In this document: piece after piece, positions 12,541 to 22,975 of the stretch
Numbering within the stretch: the stretch's first letter is position 1
Layout of the letters: each line of letters begins with the position of its first letter
Assembly: GCA_019054805.1 (NCBI GenBank)
Contig: JAHQIY010000004.1
Location: forward strand, 1,860,001-1,924,000
Direction of reading: 5' to 3'
From: Brachionus manjavacas
Taxonomy: Eukaryota > Rotifera > Eurotatoria > Ploima > Brachionidae
Length of the DNA: 64,000 nt
Notes under the pieces: model-generated
Seen by the model: the letters and a program-made list of their open reading frames with translations, nothing else
What the model was told of the DNA's origin: nothing
The model's database searches: none
Position numbers and translations under genes: made by a program

Positions 12541-12906
12541 CCGTATCGACGAAGTGATTTAGATGAACTTGAGCAGGTTCAGCGGAGATTCTCGAAACAA
12601 GTACCAGAATTAAAGGCAAAACCATACTTCGAGAGAAGAGAGGCTCTTGGTAGGAGTACACTTGAAGAGAGACGCAGGCGTGATGATCTCATCCAACTAC
12701 ATAAAATTCACCATGGTCATGATCGGGTGACATTCATTAATGGGGATCAAAATTTTGCTTCGGATGGTCTCGACAGCCTGGCAGGGATTACAAGAAAATG
12801 TCATAAGGCTATCGAGCTACAACTGATTCGCAATTGTGAGGTGAGACACAACTTTTTAACGAACCGGGCAGCAGGATACTGGAACTTCCTGGATGCGGTG
12901 ATATAA
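12541..12906 (+). mobile_element. LINE ORF2 C-terminal fragment
   Basis: Encodes the region following the RT in many non-LTR elements: LDELEQVQRRFSK, FERREALG, LEERRRRDDLIQLHKI, then IRNCEVRHNFLTNRAAGYWN, ending in a stop at about 12906. The order (LE-VQRR…, RR-R-DLI-x-K, NxF-NR…WN) is diagnostic of the C-terminal domain of CR1/jockey-type ORF2. No RT upstream, so 5'-truncated. Confidence 0.8.
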
Positions 12907-13179
12907 AGTGTCAGTAAAACGAACATTCGTTTGCCCCATCTGAACATTATCCAAGGCTGTCATAGTGGGGCGTCTACGTTCACCACTTCTTGGAGACTTA
13001 AGTCTCCCACAGCTTAAAAAACTACTCCTAATGATAAGATTGATACAAAATTAGTTTCTATTTATTTAAAGTTTAAGTCCCATGGACAAATTGAAATATG
13101 ATTTTATATATAAAAAAGGGTTGAAAATATTAATAGACAATTATATGTCTATTAGATTATTAAGTTAAAAATTATAAAT

Positions 13180-13400
13180 ATAACCCTGCTTTGACAGCCT
13201 CTGTCCATCATGTATTCGCCATATTGTATTTTCCATTGTTAATTTTTGATCAATCACTTGTATCAACATCCAATGCGTTCCAATTATCGGATGTGCGGCT
13301 AGTGAAGAAGTTGTATCGGACTCCACAGTTTCGAACAAGCTGTATTTCAATTGAGAGTTGACCTCGTCTTGTATTACCTGCCGGACTGCTGAATAAAATA
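13180..13400 (-). mobile_element. LINE ORF2 C-terminal fragment, decayed
   Basis: Minus-strand frame with NTRRGQ, IQLVRNCGVRYNFFTSR and NWNALD matches the tail of the fragment at 12541-12906. Several frame changes; no upstream RT. Confidence 0.6.
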
Positions 13401-14728
13401 CAATAGAAAAATATATTATATAATAAAGTATACAATAAATATTTTAAAAAAGTCTATCTTTTTGTTGGTCATTTAATATAGTATAAAAATTTTAGTTGTC
13501 CACGCCTAATGAAAATATAATAAAAATGAGACAGTTTATCTTTAATTTTTTCAAAATTTTAGGCTCAATATTTAAAACAAGTTCTATACTAAAGTGTGCC
13601 TGTTTAACTCTTCGTCTAAGCTTTTCATATCAAGATTTTTGTGATTTTTTTTTCGAAAAAACGAGTCTTTTTTGATTGGATGATAAAAAAAGAAGATTGC
13701 AATTTTTTTTAATTTTTTATTGATATAATAAAATAACGATTAACACAAAAAAAACAAAAGAAAATAGAATAAAAAAACTAAATTGAAACGTTTGTGTTTT
13801 GTAATTTCTCAATGCGGCTACGTTTACTCAATATTTGTTTTACGGTAGATTTTCTTTTATTTGATGCTTTAAAATATTCTTGAATCAAGTTAATTTTAAT
13901 TTCGCAAAGCTTTTGAAATTAAACAGAAAATGTAGTCAAGTTAAACAATGCAAAATCAATTGTTCGATTGTTCTTAACATTCAAAAGAAAATATCGCTTA
14001 ACAACCCGTTACAAACCAGTCCCTGTTTTTTTTAAGGATTATAATATTATTGATCAGAGATTTTTTAAAGAATTGATATTAAAACTTTCAAAATTAATAT
14101 TTCAAAAAGTAAAAGTTTAAAAATTTCAAACAAAAATTTAGAAGAAGAAATTGTAAAAGGTGCCGCAACAATTGGTTTTCGGTTTAATGTTAATAAATGT
14201 AAAAATATATAACTCTTTTTATTTTTATAGATTTTTGTAAATTTTTTTGTATTAGTCTTGTAATAGTTTCCTTTTTTATTTTTTTGCATAATTTTTTTGT
14301 TTAATTTTTTTTTAGCCAAAAAAATTTGACCACTTTTTTCCAAAAAAAAATCATATTTTCAATGTGTTCGACTTGATATGTTAGACTGATAATCTATCTT
14401 TAAAAAAAATAAAATACTGTGTCCTTATAAAACATGACAAATGATAAAATAGTCATAAAAAAATTTATTGAATTTTTAATAAATATTTAAATTATAAATT
14501 TTTCTAATATTTTATACAAAAAACAGACAATTTTCGAATTTAATTACAAAAGTTAATCAAATATAAATTCAAATTTAACTGGTATACAAAATTTTATTTG
14601 ACTAAATTGCACATTCAATTGTCTGTTCAAATTTTTTATTTTTTCAAATTTCAATTTGTGCTCAAAAAATATTTGGATTTCATCAATAGTTCATGGGGAT
14701 AAAATTTGATCAATGAAAAATTTTACAC
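13401..14728. other. AT-rich intergenic with one coding-like scrap
   Basis: Mostly featureless. At about 13785-13925 (minus) an open stretch contains KRKSTVKQILSKRSRIEKLQ and ends in a stop; it resembles the end of a basic protein or transposase but is not assignable. Confidence 0.35.
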
Positions 14729-15836
14729 TAGAAAGCCCGTCGGGTCTTTCTGACCCTTTTTGTCCATTCTAAAGACTATAACTTTTTTTTATTTTTTTAT
14801 TTGACTTAATTCTTTCTAAACCCAAATACAACTTAAAAATGAATAAATAAATTATGTTTTTGAAAAAAAAAAAAATTAATTTCTCGCATAAAATAAAAAT
14901 AGTCTTTCTGACCCGACTTATAGATTGTCTTGTAAAAAATTAAAAAAAAAATTTCTTTCACTTCGTAAATGTTCTAATTACACAAAAATAAGTTTGTAAA
15001 CATAAGATTTAATTATTAGAAGATGTCGATTAGGATATCTGCTCAAAAAGCCCTTGAATTTCTAAGGAACGCTGATGATACCCAGTCAGTGACTTCAGAC
15101 GCCACCATCCTCAAAAAAATCATGGATAGACAATGAGATCAAACTTTTAAAAAAATATCTTCCTTTCTGTAATTTTTGTACTTTTTCACAATATTATTTT
15201 ATTTGTCTCTCTTCCTTTTTGTACTTTATCTACTTTTTGTACTTTTTCATAATTTTAATTTATTTGGCACTGTTCCTTTTTGTACTTTTTTTAATAAATG
15301 ATAATTTTAATCATTAAATTAATACTTAAACGGTCCGGACCGGAGCTCTGGTTTAGTGATTCGGGTGTGCTGGAGGTAAGAACAATATTGGTTAAAGTTA
15401 AAATTGATATTTAAAATATTGATTAATTAAATTATTTTTTTAATTACCAATAAAAAAAAGACAATAAGTACAAAAAGGGACAGTGCCAAATAAATTAAAA
15501 ATATGAAAAAGTACAAAAAGCGCAGAAAGTACAAAAAGGAACAGGGCCAAATAAATTAATTAGAAAAAGTACAAAAAGTACAGAAAGGATTTTTATTTTT
15601 ATTGTTTTTAAATATTTTTATTGTCTATACCTCAAAAAAATCAATAAACAGTGATAGAAAAAAATGTCAGGTTAGATTGCGCAACGAGAACAAGTCCAAA
15701 TTTACTCCAAATTTATTTATGTAATTATTGCGGAAAAACGACTTGTGGGACATGTTTACATGAGATGGTTGTAAGAGCAATGTGTAAGAGATGTCACGAT
15801 TCAAAATCTAAAAAATTTTTTTATGTTTTTGAATAA
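14729..15836 (+). pseudogene. Probable piggyBac-like transposon relic, split by a MITE
   Basis: At 14729 a sequence CACTAGAAAGCCCGTCGGGT with an internal repeat of TCTTTCTGACCC resembles the end structure of piggyBac-like elements. From 15023 an ORF begins MSIRISAQKALEFLRNADD, similar in style to piggyBac N-termini, and is cut by the MITE at 15121. Beyond the MITE, 15651-15836 encodes a Cys-rich tail (CNYC…CGTC…CKRC) like the C-terminal cysteine-rich domain of those transposases. The catalytic DDD region is missing and a stop lies between the pieces even after removing the MITE. The family call is inference; the cysteine cluster could also be an unrelated zinc-binding fragment. Confidence 0.35.
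15121..15633 (+). mobile_element. Foldback MITE with 8-bp target duplication (copy 2)
   Basis: Bounded by the 8-bp repeat AAAAAAAT (15113-15120 and 15634-15641). Terminal repeats CATGGATAGACAATGA and, from the other side, GAGGTATAGACAATA. Subterminal arms are inverted, with CTTTTTGTACTTTTTC and TTTGGC on the left and GTACAAAAAG and GCCAAATAAATT on the right. The core holds GGTCCGGACCGGAGC and GATTCGGGTGTGCTG. Confidence 0.85.
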
Positions 15837-16181
15837 AATAACAAGAATTTAAACATTTATCTTTTACTTTTAAAATTTTTTATATTTTAATAAGAAAATT
15901 GATAAAAAATAGCTCTTTTATTTATTAATTCTAAAAATTTTATCTAAAAATATCGTGTTTATATTTTTAGAGTGATTGTTATAGAAATTTTTTTGTCTTT
16001 CACACTTTTAACTTATTTATTTTTTTATCGTGATGGTTTCTATTGAAATTAAATAGAAAAAGTAAAAATTATTTACAGAAAAATAATTAAGTCAAAATGA
16101 CGTAACCTGAATTATTTGAAAAAAAAATAATACTATAAATTTAATTTATTAAAAAAACTAAATTTAAAAAAAAATTTACAT

Positions 16182-16982
16182 TTATTCTTGCTTATTTATT
16201 TTCCTATTGCGTTTTTCCAGTGCACGCTTCAATTCATCTATCAAAAGATCATTGCGTCTTTCGAATTGAGCCGGACTTGGCTGAATGGTGAACACCTGAT
16301 TTGGTGAAATTTTTGGCGCCGGCGGCAAAACACCACTTTTTTCTTCGATAATCACAAAATTTTCTTTTTTCTGCTCTCTTTTACTCTTGAAATAAAAATC
16401 TATCAAAAAATTAACAAAACCATCTGCATCAATATTCCCATGTCCACTTTTGTTAAACAAACTCAAATTCTTGTCCATCAAAGCCACTAGCCGATTCATT
16501 TCGTTCATGTCAATGCTTGTCTGAGTGTGCTGGTCGTGGCTCTCGCATTTGACTCGGCTTGGCTCGGTAAAGGTGGTCAGCGAAATAAAGGACTTGAGCG
16601 AACAATCAATTGGCGACGAGCTGTACATTTTGTTTCTTATCAAAGTGTTGTTGTTGTTCATGTTGACATAGTCCGAGTCTTGTTCTGTGAACGTGAGGTC
16701 TTCGATTTTGTAAAACGAAGAGTTCAAGGTGTTGAGTGATAAATCGGATGGCAGATAAGACAAAATTGGACGCTTGATGAATCTGTCTTTTTCGTGGTCA
16801 TTTCGGCCAGTTCGAGTCTCGTTCAAGTATTTTTGAAGTCGATTCTGGCGCAGCTTTTGGTATCTGTTCAATTTGTCGTAGAAGTAGTTGTGGTTTGAGT
16901 TGGTCGATCCGAGCAGGTTGTTTTTTTTGGATGATGTGGCCAGCCTTATCCGATAACGTTTCGACTTTTTGTACTTAATCAT
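16182..16982 (-). CDS. Hypothetical protein, 266 aa
   Basis: A single-exon ORF from ATG at 16982 to TAA at 16182, with much higher GC than its surroundings and balanced codon use, so very probably a real gene. The first 20 residues are strongly basic (KYKKSKRYRIR). The middle is polar and Asn/Ser-rich. An HTQTS motif sits near residue 152, followed by a helical stretch and NKSGHGNIDADGF (about 179-191), which resembles a degenerate EF-hand loop with no acidic residue at the first or last position. The last 30 residues are highly charged and predicted helical (LIDELKRALEKRNRK). No signal peptide or membrane segment. I do not recognise the family; a cytoskeletal or ciliary role would be speculation. 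Confidence 0.7.
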   Translation of the reverse strand: MIKYKKSKRYRIRLATSSKKNNLLGSTNSNHNYFYDKLNRYQKLRQNRLQKYLNETRTGRNDHEKDRFIKRPILSYLPSDLSLNTLNSSFYKIEDLTFTEQDSDYVNMNNNNTLIRNKMYSSSPIDCSLKSFISLTTFTEPSRVKCESHDQHTQTSIDMNEMNRLVALMDKNLSLFNKSGHGNIDADGFVNFLIDFYFKSKREQKKENFVIIEEKSGVLPPAPKISPNQVFTIQPSPAQFERRNDLLIDELKRALEKRNRKINKQE

Positions 16983-17457
16983 TGAGTTACTCTGAATTGG
17001 TTGTGAGATATTTTTGTGATTCAGTGTAATTTAATTTGTCTAGTGACGAGAGAATGGGTCTACAATTATCAAAAATATCTATGGTAACTCTTTAATTGGG
17101 AAAATGATAGAAAGTATACTCAAGCGTTTGGATTTCAATGTTTTGTTAGATTTTAGCGGAGCTTTTAGATAAAAAATTTGAATCAGATCAAAGATTCAGA
17201 TCATATTCATGGCCAAGGAACAAAAGATTTTTGTTGGTCTTATTTTTTATTTATTTATTGAATTGAATTAACCTCCTTTAAGGAGAAGTAAAAAAAAAAA
17301 AAAAAATATATAAAAAGATTTTTTGTGTTTTTGTGTTTTTTTTTTAAATGAAAAATTATTACCTAAAAATAAAAAATTTTTTAGAGTTGAAAAAAAAAAT
17401 CTTTGACAAAATAAAAATAAAAATTTTTAATTAACGCAACGTATAATCTCGATTTTA

Positions 17458-17531
17458 ACATGTCACTAATGTCGAAAATGGCCTAAAAATGAGAATTCTC
17501 CAAAATTTCTGTTTCGATATTAGTGACATGT
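17458..17531. repeat. Short inverted repeat
   Basis: Two 20-bp arms (17458-17477 ACATGTCACTAATGTCGAAA; 17512-17531 its complement with one mismatch) separated by 34 bases. It could form a long hairpin; probably the remains of a small foldback element. Confidence 0.6.
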
Positions 17532-17689
17532 CATTATCGCAAAATAAAGTGTAAAATAAAACAAAAAATGAATTTTTCTAAAAATAAAAAGTGAAATTTC
17601 ATTACATAATTTATTTTTATTGTATATATTTTTTTTGTTTTCTGTACTGAGCTAATCAATTAATATATAGAAAAGACTTCTTTTGGAAT

Positions 17690-17860
17690 ATGCTTTTCAG
17701 GCGCGGGTACTGTATCTTAAGAAAGAAATTGAAGTGTTGGAATCTGCCCAAAGGATTGGTGCTAGCAGCCAAAGGCCTAAATTATGAGAAAGTATTAGGA
17801 AAGTTCAATTGGACATCAGTGGAAGAAAGAATTGTGATAGACGAGCTTTTTTACAGTAAA
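17690..17860 (+). mobile_element. LINE ORF2 fragment
   Basis: Encodes LEYAFQARVLYLKKEIEVLE then SAQRIG, and in a shifted frame NYEKVLGKFNWTSVEERIV. This is the LEY…W.PYLKKDIE.LE.VQR…L.YE.RL..L.W.SLE.RR block downstream of LINE reverse transcriptases. One frameshift; isolated fragment. Confidence 0.65.
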
Positions 17861-17939
17861 AATTGATAAATAAAAATCCTTTTTTTTTAAATAATTTTTG
17901 TAGATTTGTACTATATGGTAATTTTTTTTAGTTAAGCCA

Positions 17940-18130
17940 AACTCCTTTTTGTATTTATTGATAATTGAATTTTAGAATCTAAGAAATTAAAAGTTAAATT
18001 ATTTATTTTAATTTTATTTTAACCATAACACACTCGAATCCCTTAACTCTAAAGAGCTCTGCCCGGATCCCCCTTAATTGTTGATATAATGATTAAAATA
18101 ATGAAAAAGTACAGAGAGGAAAATGTTTTT
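17940..18130 (-). repeat. Partial foldback MITE, reverse orientation
   Basis: On the minus strand shows the core order GGATCCGGGCAGAGCTC, GGGATTCGAGTGTG, flanked by TCCTCTCTGTACTTTTTC and CAAAAAGGAGT. The terminal repeats are too decayed to place. Confidence 0.55.
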
Positions 18131-18890
18131 TAATAGCTAAATCTCATTCCATTCATTTGATAAATTTAACAGAAATGAGTTCTTAAGTAGCACACTGTCA
18201 CAGTGACGGGCTAAGACATCTCACTTGTTAGAATGTCACAGCAAGAACTACAAACTAACTTACTCAATAGAATCCTTAAAATTCAAAAGAAATCAATTCT
18301 CTGAGCTAGATTGTGAATTCAAAAATAAGCGAAATTTTAATAACTGGTTTTTAAAAAATCCATCGGTCGTTCTTGTGTTAATAAAAAAAACTGGTTTTGA
18401 TTAAACGACATCAGTTTTTTAACTACATATATTTTAATACTGAGCCTTTAACAATTCAAGAAATTGTGTAAATATTTTCGTTATTAATTAATAAAGATTC
18501 AATACTAAATTTTGGAAAAAAAAGAATTTATTTTTAAGAATCTCAATCTTTGAAAATAATTTCACAACCAAAATATGTAATGTAGTACATCTATTAAATT
18601 AGAACATCGCCAGGATTGCCTTTAAAATGAAAGAATCTGATCTATAACATTTTTAGTTTAACTTTAATTTATTTTAAATAATTTCAAAATTATGAAACAA
18701 TTTTGACACTCAAATTGTTAAAACATAATTTGCTAAAATGATTATTATGTCTTTTTTTTTATTTAAGTTTTTTTTTTGGTAAAGAATTTCCAAATTTAAT
18801 GAACACATAATAAATTACTGACGTCAATATAAAAAAAAATTCTCTTATTTAAAGCAAGTTTTTTGACTTTAAAAAAATCATAATCATAAT
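18131..18890. other. AT-rich intergenic
   Basis: No gene or clear repeat seen. Confidence 0.5.
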
Positions 18891-18895
18891 GGTAA

Positions 18896-19396
18896 TGTTT
18901 TCAATATTTTTTAAATTTTTTTTTAAATTTTCATTTAAATGATTAGAAAAAGATATCCAAAAGAAGAGCAATTATTACTGGAGCTATAGCAGGCGTAATT
19001 TTACATATTTATTATTTATAGAAAAAAAAAATTTACAATTAAAATTAAAGATAGCTGCAGCTCTTGTTACTCGAAAAGTAGTAAATTCATCAATAGTAAT
19101 TTTTTTTGATTATTTTTCATATTTTACCTTTTTTTTTAAAAAAGAAATATAGAAAAAAAAAGGCCGAAGCTCTCGAATTGGAACCTCGTGAGGCATCAAA
19201 GATTGCTATTGAATCAGGAGAAGAATGCAATTTGGAATATTGTGATGAAACTAATGATGATCAATATGAATATTTTGATGAAAGTGAAATAAGTCCTGAT
19301 GATATAGAATCCGGGCTCTATGAAAAGTGCGAGTGTGTTGACATTGAAGAAGAAGAAGAAGTTGAAACTGGAGATGAAGAAAATACTGAAGAATAA
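18896..19396 (+). CDS. Acidic-tailed small protein, exon structure uncertain
   Basis: The secure part is about 19160-19396, an exon following an AG (…ATATAG at about 19153) that encodes KKKAEALELEPREASKIAI and then a highly acidic stretch (DDQYEYFDESE; IEEEEEVETGDEE) to TAA at 19396. GC and codon use are those of coding DNA. Upstream, coding-like pieces lie between GT…AG-like sites: about 18948-18995 (KKISKRRAIITGAIAG, a basic segment then a hydrophobic one) and about 19021-19080 (LQLKLKIAAALVTRK). They suggest a gene with several very small introns starting near the ATG at 18896, but I could not join all pieces in one frame. No family recognised. Confidence 0.45.
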
Positions 19397-21239
19397 AAAT
19401 ATTTTTAAATTTAATTAAAAAAATATTTGTTTTAATAAAAAAAATTAAAAAAATTAAATCATTATATTAGAATTTTCCGAATTCTGGTTAATGTTTTACA
19501 GATGGGTCTTAACTAAAGTAATTCAATTTAGAAACACAAAATATAAAAAACTTAATAAAAATTGTTTGATTAAATTTTAGTTGACTAATATTTAGTTAAA
19601 CTGGAATTAGTTTAGACAATTTTGTTAGACATTCCACGAAAATTTCTAATAAAAATGAAAAACAACATTTTTTAATGCTTGTTATTTTATAATGATTTTT
19701 TTTAAATTTTTTCAAATTTTATCTGGAATGTAAGCAGATATTTTGCTGGATAATACATTATTAATATTTAATTTATTGTATAAAGACATCGAATTTAATA
19801 TCAATAGTAATGCTTAACAGCTAAAATCTTCAAATCTCATTTACTTTCCGAATAAACTATGCTTTAATTTGTTAAAAAGGACACTGCTGCTTCTCTTTTT
19901 ATTTTATTTTATATTTTATTTTGTTTAATTTATTTATTCTATTATATTTTTTCTAAATAAAATTAATGCGAATGTAAAAATTTTTTAATTTTAAATTCCT
20001 ATTTAGAGAAAAAAAAGTATTAAAATCAATAAGTTTTAAATTCATTTAGTACAAAATCCTTTTAGTAAATTCATATTTTTAAATTCTTTTAGCACTAGAT
20101 TGCAATCAATCTGAAAATTTAAATTTTGACAAAAATCGACAGTAAACTCGAAAATGTATATACTTTAATATTTTTCACCTAAAAAAAAACGAAGTTACTA
20201 TTGACACAATGATTATCATATATGAAATAATAATTATTCCTTATTTCTTTTTTGAAAAAGAACAAATCTTGAACCATGGAAATTCTATACCTGAATTCAA
20301 ATATTTAATTTTTAATCAATGCTTATATATTATTCCTTTTTGAAGAATTCAACCATAATTTATCTGATTAGGGTGATATATGAGTGATTAGTATCTTTAT
20401 TATACTTAAACTGATAATTTGACTTTTAAAAATATTCTATTGTTAAAAAAATCTTTTCAATTTAAAAGATTTAAGAAAACGGAGAGTCACGTGTTCAGAT
20501 TTTATAAGCAAATATTGTTGTCATTGAAGTGTTTAATTGAAAAGGTCCTAATAATAGCTTCAAGTAGTGTCGATATTTTATTTTAAAGAAAAACATTTGA
20601 TTTAAGAATTTTATTTGGCGCCATTTTTATTTAAAAACTGCTAAAGAAACCCGATCACTTATCAAAGCTAACTAAACCTGAGTATATTTTTTTTCTAAAT
20701 TGAATTAACCTCCTTTAAGGAGAAGATCCTTTGACATTTTTTAAAAAATTCAAAGAATCAGAGGAGACTCATTCGAAATATCAACCATCTGACTGTATTC
20801 AGAACGACGAAAAGGCTATCCTTGAATATGACGAAGACTCGGATAAGAATCAGAAGCAGCTTCGAAATCACCTAAAAAAAAAGGCGAATGATGCAGTTTT
20901 ATCTTGAAAATATTTGTAAAACTTGTATTGCTGTCATGAAGATAAAAAGTGGTTTTTACTGCCCAAAAGGTTGTATGTATTAAGAAAAAAATTTAAATTT
21001 TTTTAAAGTTTTCTTTACTAAATGTGTTTTTTTTTTATCAATTAAATGGAAAAATGTTTTTTTTTTGCTATTTTTTCTTTTTATTTTAATCATAATTAGA
21101 AAATTGACACAATTTTAAAATATTTTTTAAGATTTTTATTAAATCTGTGGAATTTTTAGTAAAAACATTGTGCTTAAATATTAAGCTTAATTTTATTTAC
21201 TTAGTTTTTCTTTTATTTTGAAAACAATAATAAAAACTA
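19397..21239. other. AT-rich intergenic with one coding-like scrap
   Basis: Mostly featureless. About 20740-20905 (plus) has an open, charged stretch (KESEETHSKYQPSD; EYDEDSDKNQKQLRN) ending in a stop; unassigned. TTAACCTCCTTTAAGGAGAAG occurs at both about 17270 and 20705, indicating a dispersed repeat end. Confidence 0.4.
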
Positions 21240-21829
21240 ATTTTTGGCAGCCCGTTTATTTTTGCGGTCCAAAAGTTTGACGACGTAGCTGACCGGTCAA
21301 ATGATCGCTCGCTTTAAGGTTGTCCGGCTAATGCGGACACGGTCACGGTTTCTAAAAATTTTGGCCGGTTAAGAGTCCGCTTGTACGGATCCCAATACTA
21401 CAAAAAATGGCAAAAAGTGGTCGAATTTTTGTAAATTTTGGTAAATTTTAACTCAACAAAAAAATTCAGAGTTTCTATGGCTTTTTTTGACAAAAAGAAA
21501 ATTTAGGAAAATTTACGTAAATTTTGACTTAAATTTTGTAAATGGTAAAATTTTGTAAATTAATTTTAATCTTTAATTTATCATGGAGCTGTTTAATCTG
21601 ATTTTTTTTACAGTAATGATTTGGTTACAGTAATGATTTGGATTTGATTTGATTTGGTAAAATAAGGTAAATTTACGAAAATTAACGTAAAATATCGAAA
21701 AATTTCGTAAAATTATCTTGTTTTACGTAAAATCCACGTATTAAATCATTACTGTATATGAAAAGAGTTAATTTAAATCAAAAAAGTTGTTCTGTGGCTT
21801 AACTCTCAGTCCTAATTAGAAAAAAGAGT

Positions 21830-22504
21830 CGCAATCGTCTGGAATTCATTTGATGATAGACGTAGACGTAGAACGAAGAAAAGTAAAGAATACTTTTCGA
21901 AAATCTAGATGTTTGACTCTAGTTCACAAATAAAACACGAAAAATCCACTGTCAAGCAGGTCTTTTCTAAGGAAAATAAATTAGTTCTGATCAAAGAAAT
22001 GTTCAAGACAAATTCATCAATTCTTAAAGATGCCAAAAAATTTTACACGGATATAGATAAAGGATAAAAATTTTGGCGATCTTTATGCACTACTTTTAGT
22101 CCCAACCTTGGTTTTAAAGAATCGGAGGTTAAGTGATAATTAACACAAAGAATAAGAGATTTCTTAAAAAATAAGCTATAAAATAATTTCAAATGCCTTA
22201 AAAAAACTAAAAGAACTAGCGGGTTCTGGTCTAGATTGTATACACAACCTGATGGTAAAAAAATTACCAGTAGAGACTTTATTTGAAATTAGTTTATTCT
22301 TTAACATGAGTTTTGAACATGAGTTTGGAACTAGCAAGTATAACCAAGATACCTAAGAAATCTTCTCCCACTCAAGACCCTAGTATGAAAAGTCGATTTG
22401 GCAAGTTACTTGGACGCATTATTTACACTAGAATATATAATTTTCTTAAAACAAATAATAACTTGTTAATTAGAACAATAAATTACTTATTCATGAGCAA
22501 TCAG
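21830..22504 (+). mobile_element. LINE ORF2 (RT) relic interrupted by a second LINE
   Basis: Encodes, with stops and frame changes, ALKKLKELAGSGLD, HNLMVKKLP, SITKIPKKSS, GKLLGRIIYTRIYNFL and a final EQSGF-like HEQSGF equivalent. These match ALKRLKNEAASGPD, HNLMLKNLP and so on in the LINE at 56.5-57.7 kb. The sequence stops exactly where the TAG-repeat tail of the next element begins (22505). Confidence 0.8.
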
Positions 22505-22975
22505 GATTTAGTAGTAGTAGTAGTAGTTTTGACTGTAGCTTTCTAGCCTGCGAGTGTGCTGATAACGCACACTAAGACAGCTGATGTGATTGATTGCTAC
22601 TCATCCAGCAATCAATGTCTGCTTTAGAGCTGTTAACATTGGGGGCTTCAACTAATTGATCTGGCAGTGAGTATGTTAGCGGTTCTGTTGAAAAAAAATT
22701 TACCTCTATATTGGAGCCTAGGAATTTCTTTGTGATATTTGAAGCAGTGACCTCTTCCTTGGTTTTTGGTGACATTAAAATTGTTGCTTTTTTCAACCAT
22801 TTCTATTCCATGTATGAACTTGTATAATTGAATTAGATCACCTCTTTTTCTTCTTTCCACCAGATTTGGAATGTTCAAAGCCTTCAATCTGCTTTCATAC
22901 TAATTGAAGAAACAAATTTCGTAGCTCTGCCTTGAATCCTTTCAACTTTCTCACAGTCTAATTTATTTAAAATAA
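22505..22975 (-). mobile_element. LINE 3' end with (CTA)n tail
   Basis: Minus-strand coding: MKALNIPNLVERRKRGDLIQ then LYKFIHG, a break, then GRGHCFKYHKEIPRL and FFFNRTANI, the C-terminal block of a non-LTR ORF2. The 3' untranslated part contains a hairpin (AGTGTGC…GCACACT, about 22554-22576) conserved in copies at 31.27 and 63.13 kb, then the triplet tail at 22505-22529. Inserted into the RT relic at 21830-22504. Confidence 0.8.

Larger units (their letters stand above)
21240..22975 (+). repeat. Left arm of a large inverted duplication
   Basis: This segment recurs in reverse complement at 31040-32588, nearly identical by eye (for example GTCCGGCTAATGCGGACACG and GTCCGCTTGTACGGATCCC in both). 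It starts at TTTGGCAGCCCGTTTATTT and runs through two nested LINE pieces. The other arm lacks about 170 bases corresponding to roughly 22580-22750. The arms enclose about 8.1 kb including DCAF13. Confidence 0.9.

Noticed and set aside
14065..14343. 92-codon open frame on the minus strand
   Set aside because: Almost entirely Lys, Asn, Ile, Phe, Leu from A/T runs; no support as a gene.
17042..17170. Possible RT scrap (GKMIESILKRLDF…LLDFSGAF)
   Set aside because: Too short and not convincingly aligned with any RT block.
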